From contig NZ_AQWM01000020.1 in assembly GCF_000376105.1 (NCBI RefSeq), forward strand, positions 1 to 64,000: a DNA stretch of 64,000 nt. The letters run 5' to 3'. The stretch is from Asticcacaulis benevestitus DSM 16100 = ATCC BAA-896. Lineage in GTDB: Bacteria; Pseudomonadota; Alphaproteobacteria; Caulobacterales; Caulobacteraceae. Positions 45,705 through 54,500 of the stretch are shown here, in pieces (the first letter of the stretch is position 1; every line of letters begins with the position of its first letter). The notes beneath the pieces were generated by a model. That model was not told where the DNA came from. It worked only from the letters and a program-made list of their open reading frames with translations, and did not search any database. The translations under genes were made by a program, and so were the position numbers.

Positions 45705-45750
45705 TCTCTTAAAACTAAGGCCCGGCAAGCGGGCAGAAGGAAAACAGGCG

Positions 45751-46917
45751 ATGATCGATTTCCCTCATCTGCAATTCGGCCATGGCGAGGACATTGAATC
45801 CTTGCGCGAAGGGGTGCGCAGGTTCGCCGAGATCGAGATTGCGCCGCTGGCCGCCGAAGCCGACCGCGATGATCAGTTCCCCATGCACCTGTGGCGCAAG
45901 ATGGGCGATATGGGCGTGCTGGGCCTGACCGCGCCGGAGGCGTTCGGCGGTGCCAATATGGGTTATCTGGCGCACACCATCGCCATGGAAGAAATCTCCC
46001 GCGCTTCGGCCTCGATCGGACTGTCCTATGGCGCGCATTCCAATCTCTGCGTCAACCAGATCTTCCGTAACGGTAATGACGCTCAGAAGGCAAAGTACCT
46101 GCCCAAGCTGATTTCCGGCGAACACATCGGCGCCCTGGCCATGTCGGAAACCGGCGCCGGTTCGGACGTCGTGTCCATGAAACTGCGTGCCGACAAAAAG
46201 GGCGACCGCTATATTCTCAACGGCTCGAAAATGTGGATCACCAATGGCCCGGACGCCGACACGCTGGTCGTCTATGCCAAGACTGATCCCGCCGCCGGTT
46301 CGAAAGGCATGACGGCCTTCCTGATCGAAAAGGGCTTTGCCGGCTTCTCGGTGGCGCAGAAGCTCGACAAGCTGGGCATGCGCGGATCTCATACCGGCGA
46401 GCTTGTTTTCACCGATTGCGAGGTGCCAGAGGAGAATGTTCTGGGCACCGTCGGTCGCGGCGCAGGCGTGCTGATGTCGGGGCTCGACTATGAGCGTGTC
46501 GTGTTGTCCGGCGGGCCGCTTGGTATCATGCGCGCCTGTCTCGATGTGGTGATCCCCTATATCCACGAACGCGAACAATTCGGCAGCCCCATCGGCACCT
46601 TCCAGCTCATGCAGGGCAAGATCGCCGACATGTATTCGACCTGGGCCGCCTGCCGCGCCTATGTCTATGCCGTGGCGCAGGCCTGCGATCGCGGTGAAAC
46701 CACGCGCAAGGACGCCGCCGGCTGCATTCTTTACGCCGCCGAAAAAGCGACCTGGATGGCGGGGGAGGCCATTCAATGTCTCGGTGGTAATGGCTATACC
46801 CATGATTATCCGGCCGGCCGGCTATGGCGCGACGCCAAGCTCTATGAGATCGGCGCCGGTACATCGGAAATCCGCCGGATGCTGATCGGTCGGGAGCTGT
46901 TTGAGGAAACAAGATGA
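45751..46917 (+). CDS. liuA: Isovaleryl-CoA dehydrogenase
   Basis: A 388-residue FAD acyl-CoA dehydrogenase that oxidises isovaleryl-CoA to 3-methylcrotonyl-CoA, the substrate of liuBD. The FAD-binding motif [18 protein letters not shown] and [11 protein letters not shown] are present. The catalytic Glu lies in [15 protein letters not shown], the position specific to isovaleryl-CoA dehydrogenases. The C-terminal CoA-binding region is [20 protein letters not shown]. The start is the ATG at 45751. Its end overlaps liuE by 4 bp. Confidence 0.95.
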   Translation: MIDFPHLQFGHGEDIESLREGVRRFAEIEIAPLAAEADRDDQFPMHLWRKMGDMGVLGLTAPEAFGGANMGYLAHTIAMEEISRASASIGLSYGAHSNLCVNQIFRNGNDAQKAKYLPKLISGEHIGALAMSETGAGSDVVSMKLRADKKGDRYILNGSKMWITNGPDADTLVVYAKTDPAAGSKGMTAFLIEKGFAGFSVAQKLDKLGMRGSHTGELVFTDCEVPEENVLGTVGRGAGVLMSGLDYERVVLSGGPLGIMRACLDVVIPYIHEREQFGSPIGTFQLMQGKIADMYSTWAACRAYVYAVAQACDRGETTRKDAAGCILYAAEKATWMAGEAIQCLGGNGYTHDYPAGRLWRDAKLYEIGAGTSEIRRMLIGRELFEETR

Positions 46918-47825
46918 GGCCGTCAAAAGTCACGCTTTATGAAGTCGGGCCGCGCGACGGACTGCAAGCCGAGGCGCATATGGTCACGGTCGAGGACAAG
47001 ATAGCGCTGATCGACCTGCTGACCCGTAGCGGCCTGACCTATATCGAGGCGGCCAGCTTCGTGTCCGCGAAATGGGTGCCGCAAATGGCCGATGCGGCGG
47101 CGGTCATGGCCGGTATCTGGCGCGCTCCCCGCACCACCTACCCCGTCCTGACGCCTAATCTCCAAGGCTATGAAGCGGCGCGTGACGCCAGGGCCGAAGT
47201 GGTGGCCATTTTCGGCGCGGCCTCTGAGACCTTTAGTCAGCGCAATATCAACTGCTCCATCGATGAGAGCCTGGAGCGCTTCGGCATGGTGACGCAATCG
47301 GCGCGGGCGCAGGGCATCCGCGTGCGCGGCTATGTTTCGACCGTCATCGCCTGTCCTTATGAAGGCCCGATCGATCCGGAAAAGGTCGCCGAGGTGGCGG
47401 TGAAAATGCTCGATCTTGGCTGCTATGAAATCAGTCTGGGCGACACCATCGGCGTCGGCACGCCGTCTGATGTTGAGCGCCTGCTCGATGTCGTTACCGC
47501 GCGTGTGCCGCGCGAGAAACTGGCCGTCCATTTCCATGACACCTACGGTCAGGCCCTGGCCAATATCCTGACCTCGCTCGATTACAGCATCGCCACGATC
47601 GACGCCTCGGTCGGGGGCTTAGGCGGCTGTCCCTATGCGCCCGGCGCCAGCGGTAATGTGGCGACCGAAGACGTGCTCTATATGCTGAACGGGCTGGGCA
47701 TAGATACCGGTGTCAATATCGACGAGGTGGTGCGCGCGGCGTGGTTCATTTCGGATGTGCTTGGCCGGCCGCCGCGTTCCAAGGTGGCTAACGCTATGGG
47801 CAAACCTAACGTACCCACCCGATAG
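46914..47825 (+). CDS. liuE: Hydroxymethylglutaryl-CoA lyase
   Basis: A 303-residue TIM-barrel lyase that splits HMG-CoA to acetoacetate and acetyl-CoA, the last step of leucine degradation here. Seen are [12 protein letters not shown] at the start (Arg and Asp of the active site), [24 protein letters not shown] (metal-binding His pair) and the family signature [19 protein letters not shown] with its catalytic Cys. The start overlaps the liuA stop (ATGA). The 3' end overlaps the convergent DUF2177 gene by 20 bp. Confidence 0.95.
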   Translation: MRPSKVTLYEVGPRDGLQAEAHMVTVEDKIALIDLLTRSGLTYIEAASFVSAKWVPQMADAAAVMAGIWRAPRTTYPVLTPNLQGYEAARDARAEVVAIFGAASETFSQRNINCSIDESLERFGMVTQSARAQGIRVRGYVSTVIACPYEGPIDPEKVAEVAVKMLDLGCYEISLGDTIGVGTPSDVERLLDVVTARVPREKLAVHFHDTYGQALANILTSLDYSIATIDASVGGLGGCPYAPGASGNVATEDVLYMLNGLGIDTGVNIDEVVRAAWFISDVLGRPPRSKVANAMGKPNVPTR

Positions 47826-48258
47826 CTTTGAGCAGGAAGGCCGAACCGCAAGCGGTAACCAGCGTGACCAGCGTGCCCCATGCCATATCGATCAGGCTGA
47901 GGTTCAGAGGCCAGCCATTGATGGCGGCAAGCCCGGTCAGATTATAGGTGCCATAGGCCACCAGCCCGAACAGGCCGGCCTTGATCGCCAGACTGACCAG
48001 AGAGACGTGGCCGGAACCGCCGAAAAGTGCTGGCCCAAAAAGTGCTGGCCCAAAAAACGCTGGCCATGTCACCAGGTAAGTCAGGCCAAAAACATAAAGC
48101 ACATAGAAGATTGCGGCCGGCGTGAGGTCCGGTTTGGCGCGCATCATGCCGCCCATGGCAGGGCGGTAAAGGCTGTCCCCCATGGTTGTCAGCCAGATGA
48201 AATCGAGCACGCCGAGGATAACGAAACTGATGCCGTAAAGGGCCGCGAAGTTTTTCAT
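47806..48258 (-). CDS. DUF2177-family membrane protein
   Basis: A 150-residue protein with four hydrophobic helices. It carries the DUF2177 pattern FVILGVLDFIWLTTMGDSLY, then AAIFYVLYVFGLTYLV, then VAYGTYNLTGLAAINGWPL and DMAWGTLV. A short tandem duplication (FGPALFGPALFG, 48018-48060) sits in the loop after helix 2. The ATG at 48258 is preferred; an upstream in-frame ATG (48288) would add ten poorly conserved residues. In other genomes these proteins often accompany ECF sigma-factor/anti-sigma pairs, as here with ChrR-RpoE just upstream on the same strand. Function unknown. Confidence 0.82.
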   Translation of the reverse strand: MKNFAALYGISFVILGVLDFIWLTTMGDSLYRPAMGGMMRAKPDLTPAAIFYVLYVFGLTYLVTWPAFFGPALFGPALFGGSGHVSLVSLAIKAGLFGLVAYGTYNLTGLAAINGWPLNLSLIDMAWGTLVTLVTACGSAFLLKAIGWVR

Positions 48259-48321
48259 GCCTGACGCTTTCCAAAAAGTGTGACGCACTTTTCAGATGAA
48301 AAAGCGCGTAAAAGCAAAAAC

Positions 48322-48987
48322 TTAGATCCGCGCAACGGGTTTGAGAAGCCAGCCCAGCCAGGTTTGCGGGATGATGGCCGCTTCCTGCGCCACCAGACAC
48401 AGGCAATCGACATCGCCTTCCATGACCGGATTGTGCCGGTCGTCGCTGTCGTCGCACATGGCGAAATCACCACGCTCGTAACGGCCTTTATGGTCGACAT
48501 AGGTGCCTTGCAGCATGACGGTGATTTCACGGCCGCGATGGGTATGGTGCGGCATGGCCATGCCCGCCTTGACGTACATCAGATAGGTCTTGGCGCCCTT
48601 GGCGGCTTCCGGCAGATCGACCGGCGCCAGCCAGACACCGGGCGCGACCCAGTAACGGTTTTTCACGCGCACCTGTTTCAGCAAGTCCGGCAACTCGAAA
48701 CCGTCCAGGAAGGCGGGCTGCTTCACCGGCTTTGCCACCGGCACCGGTCGCGTATTCGCCGGACGCTCGATACGGGCGAGCGCCAGATCCAGCGCACTCT
48801 CGGACAGGGCAACGCCGTCTATCTCATCGAGCATGGCGCTGCCGACGGCGCTGAAAAGCTGCAGATCGGCGCGGCAATGCGGGCATAGCTCAAGATGGGT
48901 CGCCACGCTCAGGCGCAGGCCGGGCGCCAGCGCGCCACGAAAATAATCCCACAAAAGGTCTTCACCGGGATGGTGAACGGTACTCAT
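48322..48987 (-). CDS. chrR: ChrR-family zinc anti-sigma factor
   Basis: A 221-residue anti-sigma factor with two domains. The N-terminal zinc site is His6, His31, Cys35 and Cys38 (HLELCPHC), matching the ligands known in Rhodobacter ChrR. The C-terminal cupin has PHHTHRGREITVMLQG plus DDRHNP, which supplies the second zinc site. In Rhodobacter, singlet oxygen or organic peroxides cause ChrR to release RpoE. The start overlaps the rpoE stop by 4 bp. Both domains look intact. Confidence 0.93.
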   Translation of the reverse strand: MSTVHHPGEDLLWDYFRGALAPGLRLSVATHLELCPHCRADLQLFSAVGSAMLDEIDGVALSESALDLALARIERPANTRPVPVAKPVKQPAFLDGFELPDLLKQVRVKNRYWVAPGVWLAPVDLPEAAKGAKTYLMYVKAGMAMPHHTHRGREITVMLQGTYVDHKGRYERGDFAMCDDSDDRHNPVMEGDVDCLCLVAQEAAIIPQTWLGWLLKPVARI

Positions 48988-49607
48988 ACTGTATCTCCGG
49001 AACGGGACGTATCGCCAAAAGCCGTGCGCAAGCGGGTCATCGCCAGGCGCAGGCGGGATTTGACGGTTCCCAGGGGTATGGACAAGGCCTTGGCGATATC
49101 GCCATGTGACAGGTCCTCGTAAAAAGACAGGCGCAGAATGGTTTTCTGCTCGGGCGGCAAGGTTTCCAGCAGGTGCGCGATATTGCTGGCCGCCTGCGCA
49201 TCGACCAGCAGGTCATCGGCGCCCTTTTCCTTTTCGGATTGCCACAGATCTTCCGGCAATTCCTTGACGCGCTTGGCCTTACGCGCCGCATCGATACGCA
49301 GGTTACGCGCTATCGAATAGATCCAGGTCACCGCCGTCGCCTTGGAGGCATCGAACAGGTGCGCCTTGCGCCACACATTGAGCAGGGCCTCCTGCGCCAG
49401 ATCCTCGGCTTCCTGCGCCGTCATGCCCTGCCCCATCACGAACGCCTTGAGCTTGGGGGCAAAGCGTGTGAATAGGGCGGCATAGGCGGCGCGATCCTTT
49501 TCCGAGGCGATGCGCGCGATGAGCATTTCCGCAGATTGGGTGTCTTCCGAAGGCATGACTGTCATGCGAGCAGAAGACCCGATTGTGAGGGCGCGGTCAA
49601 AGAGCAT
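48984..49607 (-). CDS. rpoE: ECF sigma factor RpoE (ChrR-controlled)
   Basis: A 207-residue sigma factor (alternative starts at 49565 or 49556 would shorten it by 14-17 residues). Region 2 is AYAALFTRFAPKLKAFV through EDLAQEALLNVWRKA and TWIYSIARNLRIDAAR. Region 4 is LPPEQKTILRLSFYEDLS followed by HGDIAKALSIPLGTVKSRLR. It should drive its own promoter and that of the divergent operon, as in the Rhodobacter singlet-oxygen response. A TGATCC-N18-TAAACT element lies 47 bp upstream. Confidence 0.93.
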   Translation of the reverse strand: MLFDRALTIGSSARMTVMPSEDTQSAEMLIARIASEKDRAAYAALFTRFAPKLKAFVMGQGMTAQEAEDLAQEALLNVWRKAHLFDASKATAVTWIYSIARNLRIDAARKAKRVKELPEDLWQSEKEKGADDLLVDAQAASNIAHLLETLPPEQKTILRLSFYEDLSHGDIAKALSIPLGTVKSRLRLAMTRLRTAFGDTSRSGDTV

Positions 49608-49653
49608 TTTATCCCGTATCAGAAATTCGCATCAGATTTTTGCTGGTTTAGGG

Positions 49654-49683
49654 AGTTTACGCCGCCACCAGCGGAATGGATCA
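49654..49683 (-). promoter_or_regulatory. RpoE-type promoter of rpoE-chrR
   Basis: On the minus strand, TGATCC (49683-49678) and TAAACT (49659-49654) are separated by exactly 18 bp. This agrees with the TGATCC -35 described for Rhodobacter RpoE. It lies 47 bp upstream of the rpoE ATG and implies autoregulation. Confidence 0.7.
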
Positions 49684-49726
49684 TGACGCATACGGAATAG
49701 TTTCCTAAAGATAGGACATAAGGCGG

Positions 49727-49756
49727 TGATCCGTGTCAGGGTGTGGCGCGTAGACC
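49727..49756 (+). promoter_or_regulatory. RpoE-type promoter of the FAD oxidoreductase operon
   Basis: TGATCC (49727-49732), 18 bp, then TAGACC (49751-49756) mirrors the rpoE promoter on the other strand. Transcription would begin near 49763, at or just after the ATG at 49761. The mRNA would therefore be leaderless or use the ATG at 49788. Confidence 0.65.
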
Positions 49757-49760
49757 TTTC

Positions 49761-51149
49761 ATGACAAGCCAAGACAGCAACGCCACCATGTTCGATTCCA
49801 TCCCGCAAAAGAAGCAAAGTGTCGCCATCATTGGCACCGGCATTGCCGGCCTGTCGGCGGCCTGGATGCTGAACGACACCTGCGATATCACGGTCTTCGA
49901 GAGCGAAGCCGAGATCGGCGGTCACAGTCACACTATCAATATCGGCAGCGAGCAAAAGCCGCTGTGGCTCGATATGGGTTTCATCGTTTTCAATGAGCCG
50001 TGCTACCCGAACCTTGTCCAGCTTTTCAATCATCTTGATGTCGAGCATCAGCTTTCCGACATGTCGTTCGGCGTGTCGATCGACAAGGGTAAGCTGGAAT
50101 ATTCGAGCCTTGGTTTGAAGGGCCTGTTCGCCCAGACGCGCAACCTGTTCCGCCCGCGCTTCATCAGCCTGCTCCTCGACATCATGCGCTTTTATCGTGA
50201 GGCGCCGAAGGATCTGGCCGCCCGCGCCCGCGAGGATTACCGCCTGGGCGACTATCTCAAGGACCGCAATTACGGCCGTGCCTTTATCGACGATCACCTG
50301 TTGCCACAGGCAGCCGCCATCTGGTCGACCTCGGCCAACGAGATCATGGACTATCCGTTCCGCGCCTTCATCGCCTTCTTCGAGAACCACGGCCTGTTGC
50401 AGATCATGGACCGCATCCTGTGGCGCAGCGTCATAGGCGGGGCGCAGGCCTACCTGAAAAAACTGACCCCCAGTTTTGCCGATCGCATCGTCACCAGCAC
50501 CGCCATCCGCACCGTGCTGCGCAACCGTAACGGCGTGGTGCTGGTCGATCAGCATGGTCAGCAACACGCCTTCGATCAGGTGGTTTTCGCCACCCATGCC
50601 AACACGACCCTGAGCCTGCTGGCCCACGCTTCCGAAGCCGAGATCGAGACGCTGAAAGCCTTCACCTATACGGCGAACGAGGTGGTGCTGCACACCGACA
50701 CCGCCTTCATGCCGAAGCGTCGCGCCGCCTGGTCGAGCTGGAACTATATGGGCGAGCGCTCGGCCTCCAACGAGCAACAGCTTTGCGTCACCTACTGGAT
50801 GAACCTGCTGCAGGTGCTGAAAACCGACAAGAACTACTTCGTCACGCTCAACCCGACGCACGCCGTCGATCCGGCCAAGGTCATCAAGCGCATCGTGTTC
50901 GAGCACCCGCTTTTCAACAGTGAGGCCATTGCGGCGCAAGAGCGGCTTGGCGATTTGCAGGGCCAGAACCGAAGCTGGTTCTGCGGCGCCTATTTTGGTT
51001 CGGGCTTCCATGAAGACGGCTTGCAATCGGGTCTGGCGGTCGCCGAAGCGATCACCGGCAAGCGGAGGCCTTGGGATTTCAACTGGAGCCAGAGCCGCAT
51101 CCGCTACAATCCGTGGGCGCCGGACTCGGTTCTGGCGGCCGCCGAATAA
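49761..51149 (+). CDS. FAD/NAD(P)-binding amine-oxidase-like oxidoreductase
   Basis: A 462-residue protein. The Rossmann motif VAIIGTGIAGLSAAWML and the adenine-binding acidic stretch TVFESEAEIGGHSHT are at the N-terminus. The C-terminal FAD segment is SWFCGAYFGSGFHEDGLQSG. Relatives lie in ChrR/RpoE regulons beside DUF1365 and a cyclopropane-fatty-acid synthase, and are thought to act on oxidised lipids. ATG 49761 and ATG 49788 are both possible starts; the predicted transcription start favours the latter or a leaderless message. The TAA stop overlaps the next gene. Confidence 0.88.
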   Translation: MTSQDSNATMFDSIPQKKQSVAIIGTGIAGLSAAWMLNDTCDITVFESEAEIGGHSHTINIGSEQKPLWLDMGFIVFNEPCYPNLVQLFNHLDVEHQLSDMSFGVSIDKGKLEYSSLGLKGLFAQTRNLFRPRFISLLLDIMRFYREAPKDLAARAREDYRLGDYLKDRNYGRAFIDDHLLPQAAAIWSTSANEIMDYPFRAFIAFFENHGLLQIMDRILWRSVIGGAQAYLKKLTPSFADRIVTSTAIRTVLRNRNGVVLVDQHGQQHAFDQVVFATHANTTLSLLAHASEAEIETLKAFTYTANEVVLHTDTAFMPKRRAAWSSWNYMGERSASNEQQLCVTYWMNLLQVLKTDKNYFVTLNPTHAVDPAKVIKRIVFEHPLFNSEAIAAQERLGDLQGQNRSWFCGAYFGSGFHEDGLQSGLAVAEAITGKRRPWDFNWSQSRIRYNPWAPDSVLAAAE

Positions 51150-51976
51150 TGGCGGCGCCCCATATCGAAACGGGCCTTTATGTCGGCGACGTGATGCACC
51201 AGCGTTTCGCCCCGAAACAGCATCGCCTGAACTATCGCATCTTTCAGGTGCTGTTGGATCTTGACCGTCTGGACGATGACCTGAAACAGATCAAATGCCT
51301 GTCGCGCAATCGCTTCAACCTGTTCGGTTTCTATGACCGCGATCATGGCCCTGACAAGGCCGCCGCGCATACCGGCACGCTCAAGGACCGCATGATCCGT
51401 CTGCTGGCCGGGCATGGACTCTACGTCAATAGCGATCGCCTGTTCCTGCTGGCCATGCCGCGCATCCTCGGCTTCGTGTTCAATCCGATCAGCCTCTATT
51501 TCGTGCAAGCATCGGATGGCGCGATGAAGGCCGTGGTCTATGAGGTCAACAACACCTTCGGCGACCGCCATTCCTATGTGCTGCCGGTGCGCCAAAGCGT
51601 CTCAAATCAGACACATCGCCCTATCCATCAGGCCGCTGACAAGCGCCTGCATGTCTCGCCCTTCATGGATATGGACATGGCCTATGACTTCGAGCTGATC
51701 CCACCGGAAGATACCTTCATGCTCAATATCCGCCTCAAACAGCAGACGGATGGCGGCAGTTTCCGCGACATGCTGTTCGCCGGCTTCACCGCCAAACGCG
51801 AAGCCTTGCGCGACAGCGCTTTGTTACGGCTCTTTTTCGCCATGCCGCTGATGACGCTGAAGGTGGTGTGGGGTATCCATTGGGAGGCCGCGATCCTGTT
51901 GTTCAAGGGCATGCGCCTGCGCCCCAAGCCGCCAACCGAAAAATCGAGCGCCAGCTTTAAGTCGATAACGAGATGA
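51149..51976 (+). CDS. DUF1365-family protein
   Basis: A 275-residue protein that starts at an ATG overlapping the previous stop (TAATG). Family traits are GDVMHQRFAPKQHRLNYRIF, LLAMPRILGFVFNPISLYF, and YEVNNTFGDRHSYVLP, then KRLHVSPFMDMDMAYDFE. Proteins of this group are consistently paired with the preceding FAD oxidoreductase in RpoE/ChrR-type stress operons and are probably involved in membrane-lipid modification. The biochemical role is unknown. The start of the esterase gene overlaps its end. Confidence 0.9.
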   Translation: MAAPHIETGLYVGDVMHQRFAPKQHRLNYRIFQVLLDLDRLDDDLKQIKCLSRNRFNLFGFYDRDHGPDKAAAHTGTLKDRMIRLLAGHGLYVNSDRLFLLAMPRILGFVFNPISLYFVQASDGAMKAVVYEVNNTFGDRHSYVLPVRQSVSNQTHRPIHQAADKRLHVSPFMDMDMAYDFELIPPEDTFMLNIRLKQQTDGGSFRDMLFAGFTAKREALRDSALLRLFFAMPLMTLKVVWGIHWEAAILLFKGMRLRPKPPTEKSSASFKSITR

Positions 51977-52830
51977 TCTTGACGAAACGCACCCTTCTGT
52001 CCGCTCTCGGTCTTGGCGGTATCGGCACGCTGCTGGCGGGCTGCAACACGCTGAGCCTGTTCAACACCCTGACGCCAAAGGACGAGGCGGTGCGGGTGGC
52101 GCGCGATGTCAGTTATGGCGATCTGCCGCGGCAGACCTACGATCTCTATGCACCGAAGGGTATGGCCAGGAACCTGCCGGTGCTGGTGTTTTTCTATGGC
52201 GGCGGCTGGAATACCGGCGCAAAATCCGACTACGCCTGGATGGGTCATGCCCTGGCGGCGCTCGGCTATCTCGTCGCCATTCCCGATTACCGGCTGGTGC
52301 CGGATGTCGTCTATCCGGTCTTTCTGGAAGACAACGCACTTGCGGTGAAGCACGTCATGGCCCATGCCTCCGAACACGGCGGCGATATCTCACGGCTCGG
52401 TGTCATCGGTCATTCGGCCGGCGGCTATGCCGCGGCGATGATGGCGCTCGATCCACGTTATCTTGGTGAGCCATCGCCGCTCAAGGTTTGCGTCGGCATT
52501 GCCGGACCCTACGACTTCTACCCGTTCGATGTTCAGGCCTCGAAAGACGCCTTTGGAAAGTGGCCAAAGGCGGAAGAGACGCAACCCATCCACTATGCGC
52601 GCAAAGTCGATACCAAATTCCTGCTCCAGCAAAGCCGCTCAGATACGGTGGTTGGCGTGCACAATGCCGTCAATCTCGACAAGCGCCTGAAGGCCGCCGG
52701 CACCGACGTGACCTTGCAGCTTTATGACGGCCTGACCCATCAGGATACGGCGGCGGTCTATTCCGTGCCCTTCCGCAAAAAGGCAACCTTGCGCCCCGAC
52801 GCTGCGGCGTGGCTGAAGGCTAACCTTTAG
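51973..52830 (+). CDS. Lipoprotein alpha/beta-hydrolase (esterase/lipase family)
   Basis: A 285-residue protein with a lipobox LLAGC (Cys24), suggesting attachment to the outer or inner membrane. It has an alpha/beta-hydrolase fold: FFYGGGWNTG (oxyanion loop of HSL-type esterases), the nucleophile elbow GHSAGGYAA, and YDGLTHQDT carrying the catalytic His. It closes the RpoE-linked operon (ATGA overlap with the DUF1365 gene), implying a lipid ester substrate. The 3' end overlaps the convergent halogenase gene by 11 bp. Confidence 0.85.
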   Translation: MILTKRTLLSALGLGGIGTLLAGCNTLSLFNTLTPKDEAVRVARDVSYGDLPRQTYDLYAPKGMARNLPVLVFFYGGGWNTGAKSDYAWMGHALAALGYLVAIPDYRLVPDVVYPVFLEDNALAVKHVMAHASEHGGDISRLGVIGHSAGGYAAAMMALDPRYLGEPSPLKVCVGIAGPYDFYPFDVQASKDAFGKWPKAEETQPIHYARKVDTKFLLQQSRSDTVVGVHNAVNLDKRLKAAGTDVTLQLYDGLTHQDTAAVYSVPFRKKATLRPDAAAWLKANL

Positions 52831-54331
52831 GCGCTTGGCAATACTGGGCGATGTAATCGGCATGGCTCGGAATCTTCGGCAAAAGCGTATCGTAGATCTG
52901 CCGGACATGAGCCATGTAGTCCGCAAGGCTGTCATCCGGCACCGTGAGGGCCAGGGGTGAAAAGCTTTCCGGCATGACGCCCTGGCCGATCAGCACCTGC
53001 ACCCAGTTCGCCTCCTTGAAGAGGTCATCACCCTCGACCATGACACGGCCATGTTGGCGGAAATAGTCTATCTTGGTCGCCAGACTATCGGGCACCGCCA
53101 TGGTGCGACAATGGTTCCAGAAGGGGCTGTCATCGCGCTTCGTCGCCTTGTAATGCAGGACGAGGAAGTCGCGGATCAGTTCGTATTCGCGTTTGGTCTT
53201 GCGGTTATATTCATCGATTTCCGGCTGGTTGAATCCGGTATCGGGGAACATATGGGCCAGCCGCTGCAGGGCCGATTGCACCAGATGGATGCTGGTTGAT
53301 TCCAAAGGTTCCAGAAAACCGGAAGCAAGCCCCAGGCTGACACAGTTCTTGACCCATGACGCTTTGCGGCGGCCGGTGACAAAGCTGATCAGGCGCGGTT
53401 CGGCCAGCGCTTCGCCATCGAGATTATTCATCAGGATATCGCGCGCCGCGTCGGCCTCCATAAAGGCGCTGGAAAAAACGTGACCGTTGCCGGTGCGGTG
53501 CTGCAAGGGGATGCGCCACTGCCAGCCGGCCGTATGGGCGCGCGTCCGGGTGATCGGCCGCAGCGGTCCGGCAGCTTTGCACGGCACCGCCCAGGCGCGA
53601 TCGCAGGGCAGAAATTCCGTCCACGCTTCATAGCCGGATTTCAAGGCGCCTTCGATCAATAACCCCTGAAAGCCGGAGCAATCGAGGAAGAAATCGCCGC
53701 TGATGACCTCGCCTGATTGCAGGGTCAGGCTTTCGATAAAGCCATCCGTGCCGCGCAGATTGACGCCGCTGACCTTGCCTTCACGCCGGATGACACCCTG
53801 CTTTTCGCAATGGCCGCGCACATATCGGGCCAGCAGGCTGGCATCGAAATGCAGGGCGTAGTTCATGCCTTCCATATTGGGCGTATTGGGGATGGTGCGC
53901 AGGCGACCGAAGCGATTTTGCTGCGCCGCCAGAGCGTTCAGGCTGTAGTCCCACAGGCTGCCGGCCTTCCCGGCCTGATGTTGCCGTAGCCAGTATTGAT
54001 GGAAGGGCAGGACACCGAGCGGATTACCGGGCGCACCAAACATATGGCCGTAGCTATGGCCTTTTTCGTACCAGTCGTGAAATTCGATACCGAGCTTGAA
54101 GGTGCCCTGCACGTGCTTCAGCAGGTCGTCTTCATTGATGCCGAGAAACACCAGCAGATTGACCAGTGGCGGAATCGTCGCCTCACCCACCCCGACAATG
54201 CCGATCTCATCGGATTCGACCAGTGTGATATCGACCGTGCGGCCCAGCACGCGCGCCATCATGGCCGCGCTCAGCCAGCCGGCGGTGCCACCACCGAGAA
54301 TGACGATCTTTTTGATAGGGGCAGCGGGCAT
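52820..54331 (-). CDS. Tryptophan-halogenase-family flavoprotein of a TonB locus
   Basis: A 503-residue protein of the usual length when started at the ATG at 54331 (GGAG 8 bases upstream; in-frame ATGs at 54337, 54343 and 54373 are alternatives). The flavin motif is VILGGGTAGWLSA, the catalytic Lys is in QGTFKLGIEFHDW, and the family W-x-W-x-I-P is seen as WQWRIP. In Caulobacterales such genes sit beside TonB receptors for glycans, and their true substrate is unknown. It follows the TonB receptor gene after a terminator, so it may be expressed by readthrough or its own promoter. Confidence 0.88.
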   Translation of the reverse strand: MPAAPIKKIVILGGGTAGWLSAAMMARVLGRTVDITLVESDEIGIVGVGEATIPPLVNLLVFLGINEDDLLKHVQGTFKLGIEFHDWYEKGHSYGHMFGAPGNPLGVLPFHQYWLRQHQAGKAGSLWDYSLNALAAQQNRFGRLRTIPNTPNMEGMNYALHFDASLLARYVRGHCEKQGVIRREGKVSGVNLRGTDGFIESLTLQSGEVISGDFFLDCSGFQGLLIEGALKSGYEAWTEFLPCDRAWAVPCKAAGPLRPITRTRAHTAGWQWRIPLQHRTGNGHVFSSAFMEADAARDILMNNLDGEALAEPRLISFVTGRRKASWVKNCVSLGLASGFLEPLESTSIHLVQSALQRLAHMFPDTGFNQPEIDEYNRKTKREYELIRDFLVLHYKATKRDDSPFWNHCRTMAVPDSLATKIDYFRQHGRVMVEGDDLFKEANWVQVLIGQGVMPESFSPLALTVPDDSLADYMAHVRQIYDTLLPKIPSHADYIAQYCQAPKG

Positions 54332-54446
54332 GAGCATCTCCATCGCCTTCCAGATGACAGTGTTCGCCGTCATTTGGAAGCCACCAACCTTCCTTATAGG
54401 ATGGGCCGCCGCGTAGGTTATGCGACACCTGATCCCTAAGAAAGGC

Positions 54447-54479
54447 AAAAGCGCCCGCCGGTTACAAGCCGACGGGCGT
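54447..54479 (-). terminator. Terminator of the TonB receptor gene
   Basis: GCGCCCGCCGG (54451-54461) pairs with CCGACGGGCGT (54469-54479) with one mismatch and a 7-base loop. On the minus strand TTTT follows. It sits 22 bp past the receptor stop. Confidence 0.7.
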
Positions 54480-54500
54480 CATTCGTTGCAGGATCAAGGC

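Noticed and set aside
49632-51026. 464-codon open frame on the minus strand opposite the FAD oxidoreductase
   Set aside because: Antisense shadow of a clear flavoprotein gene, no recognisable domain, and it would cover the rpoE promoter region.
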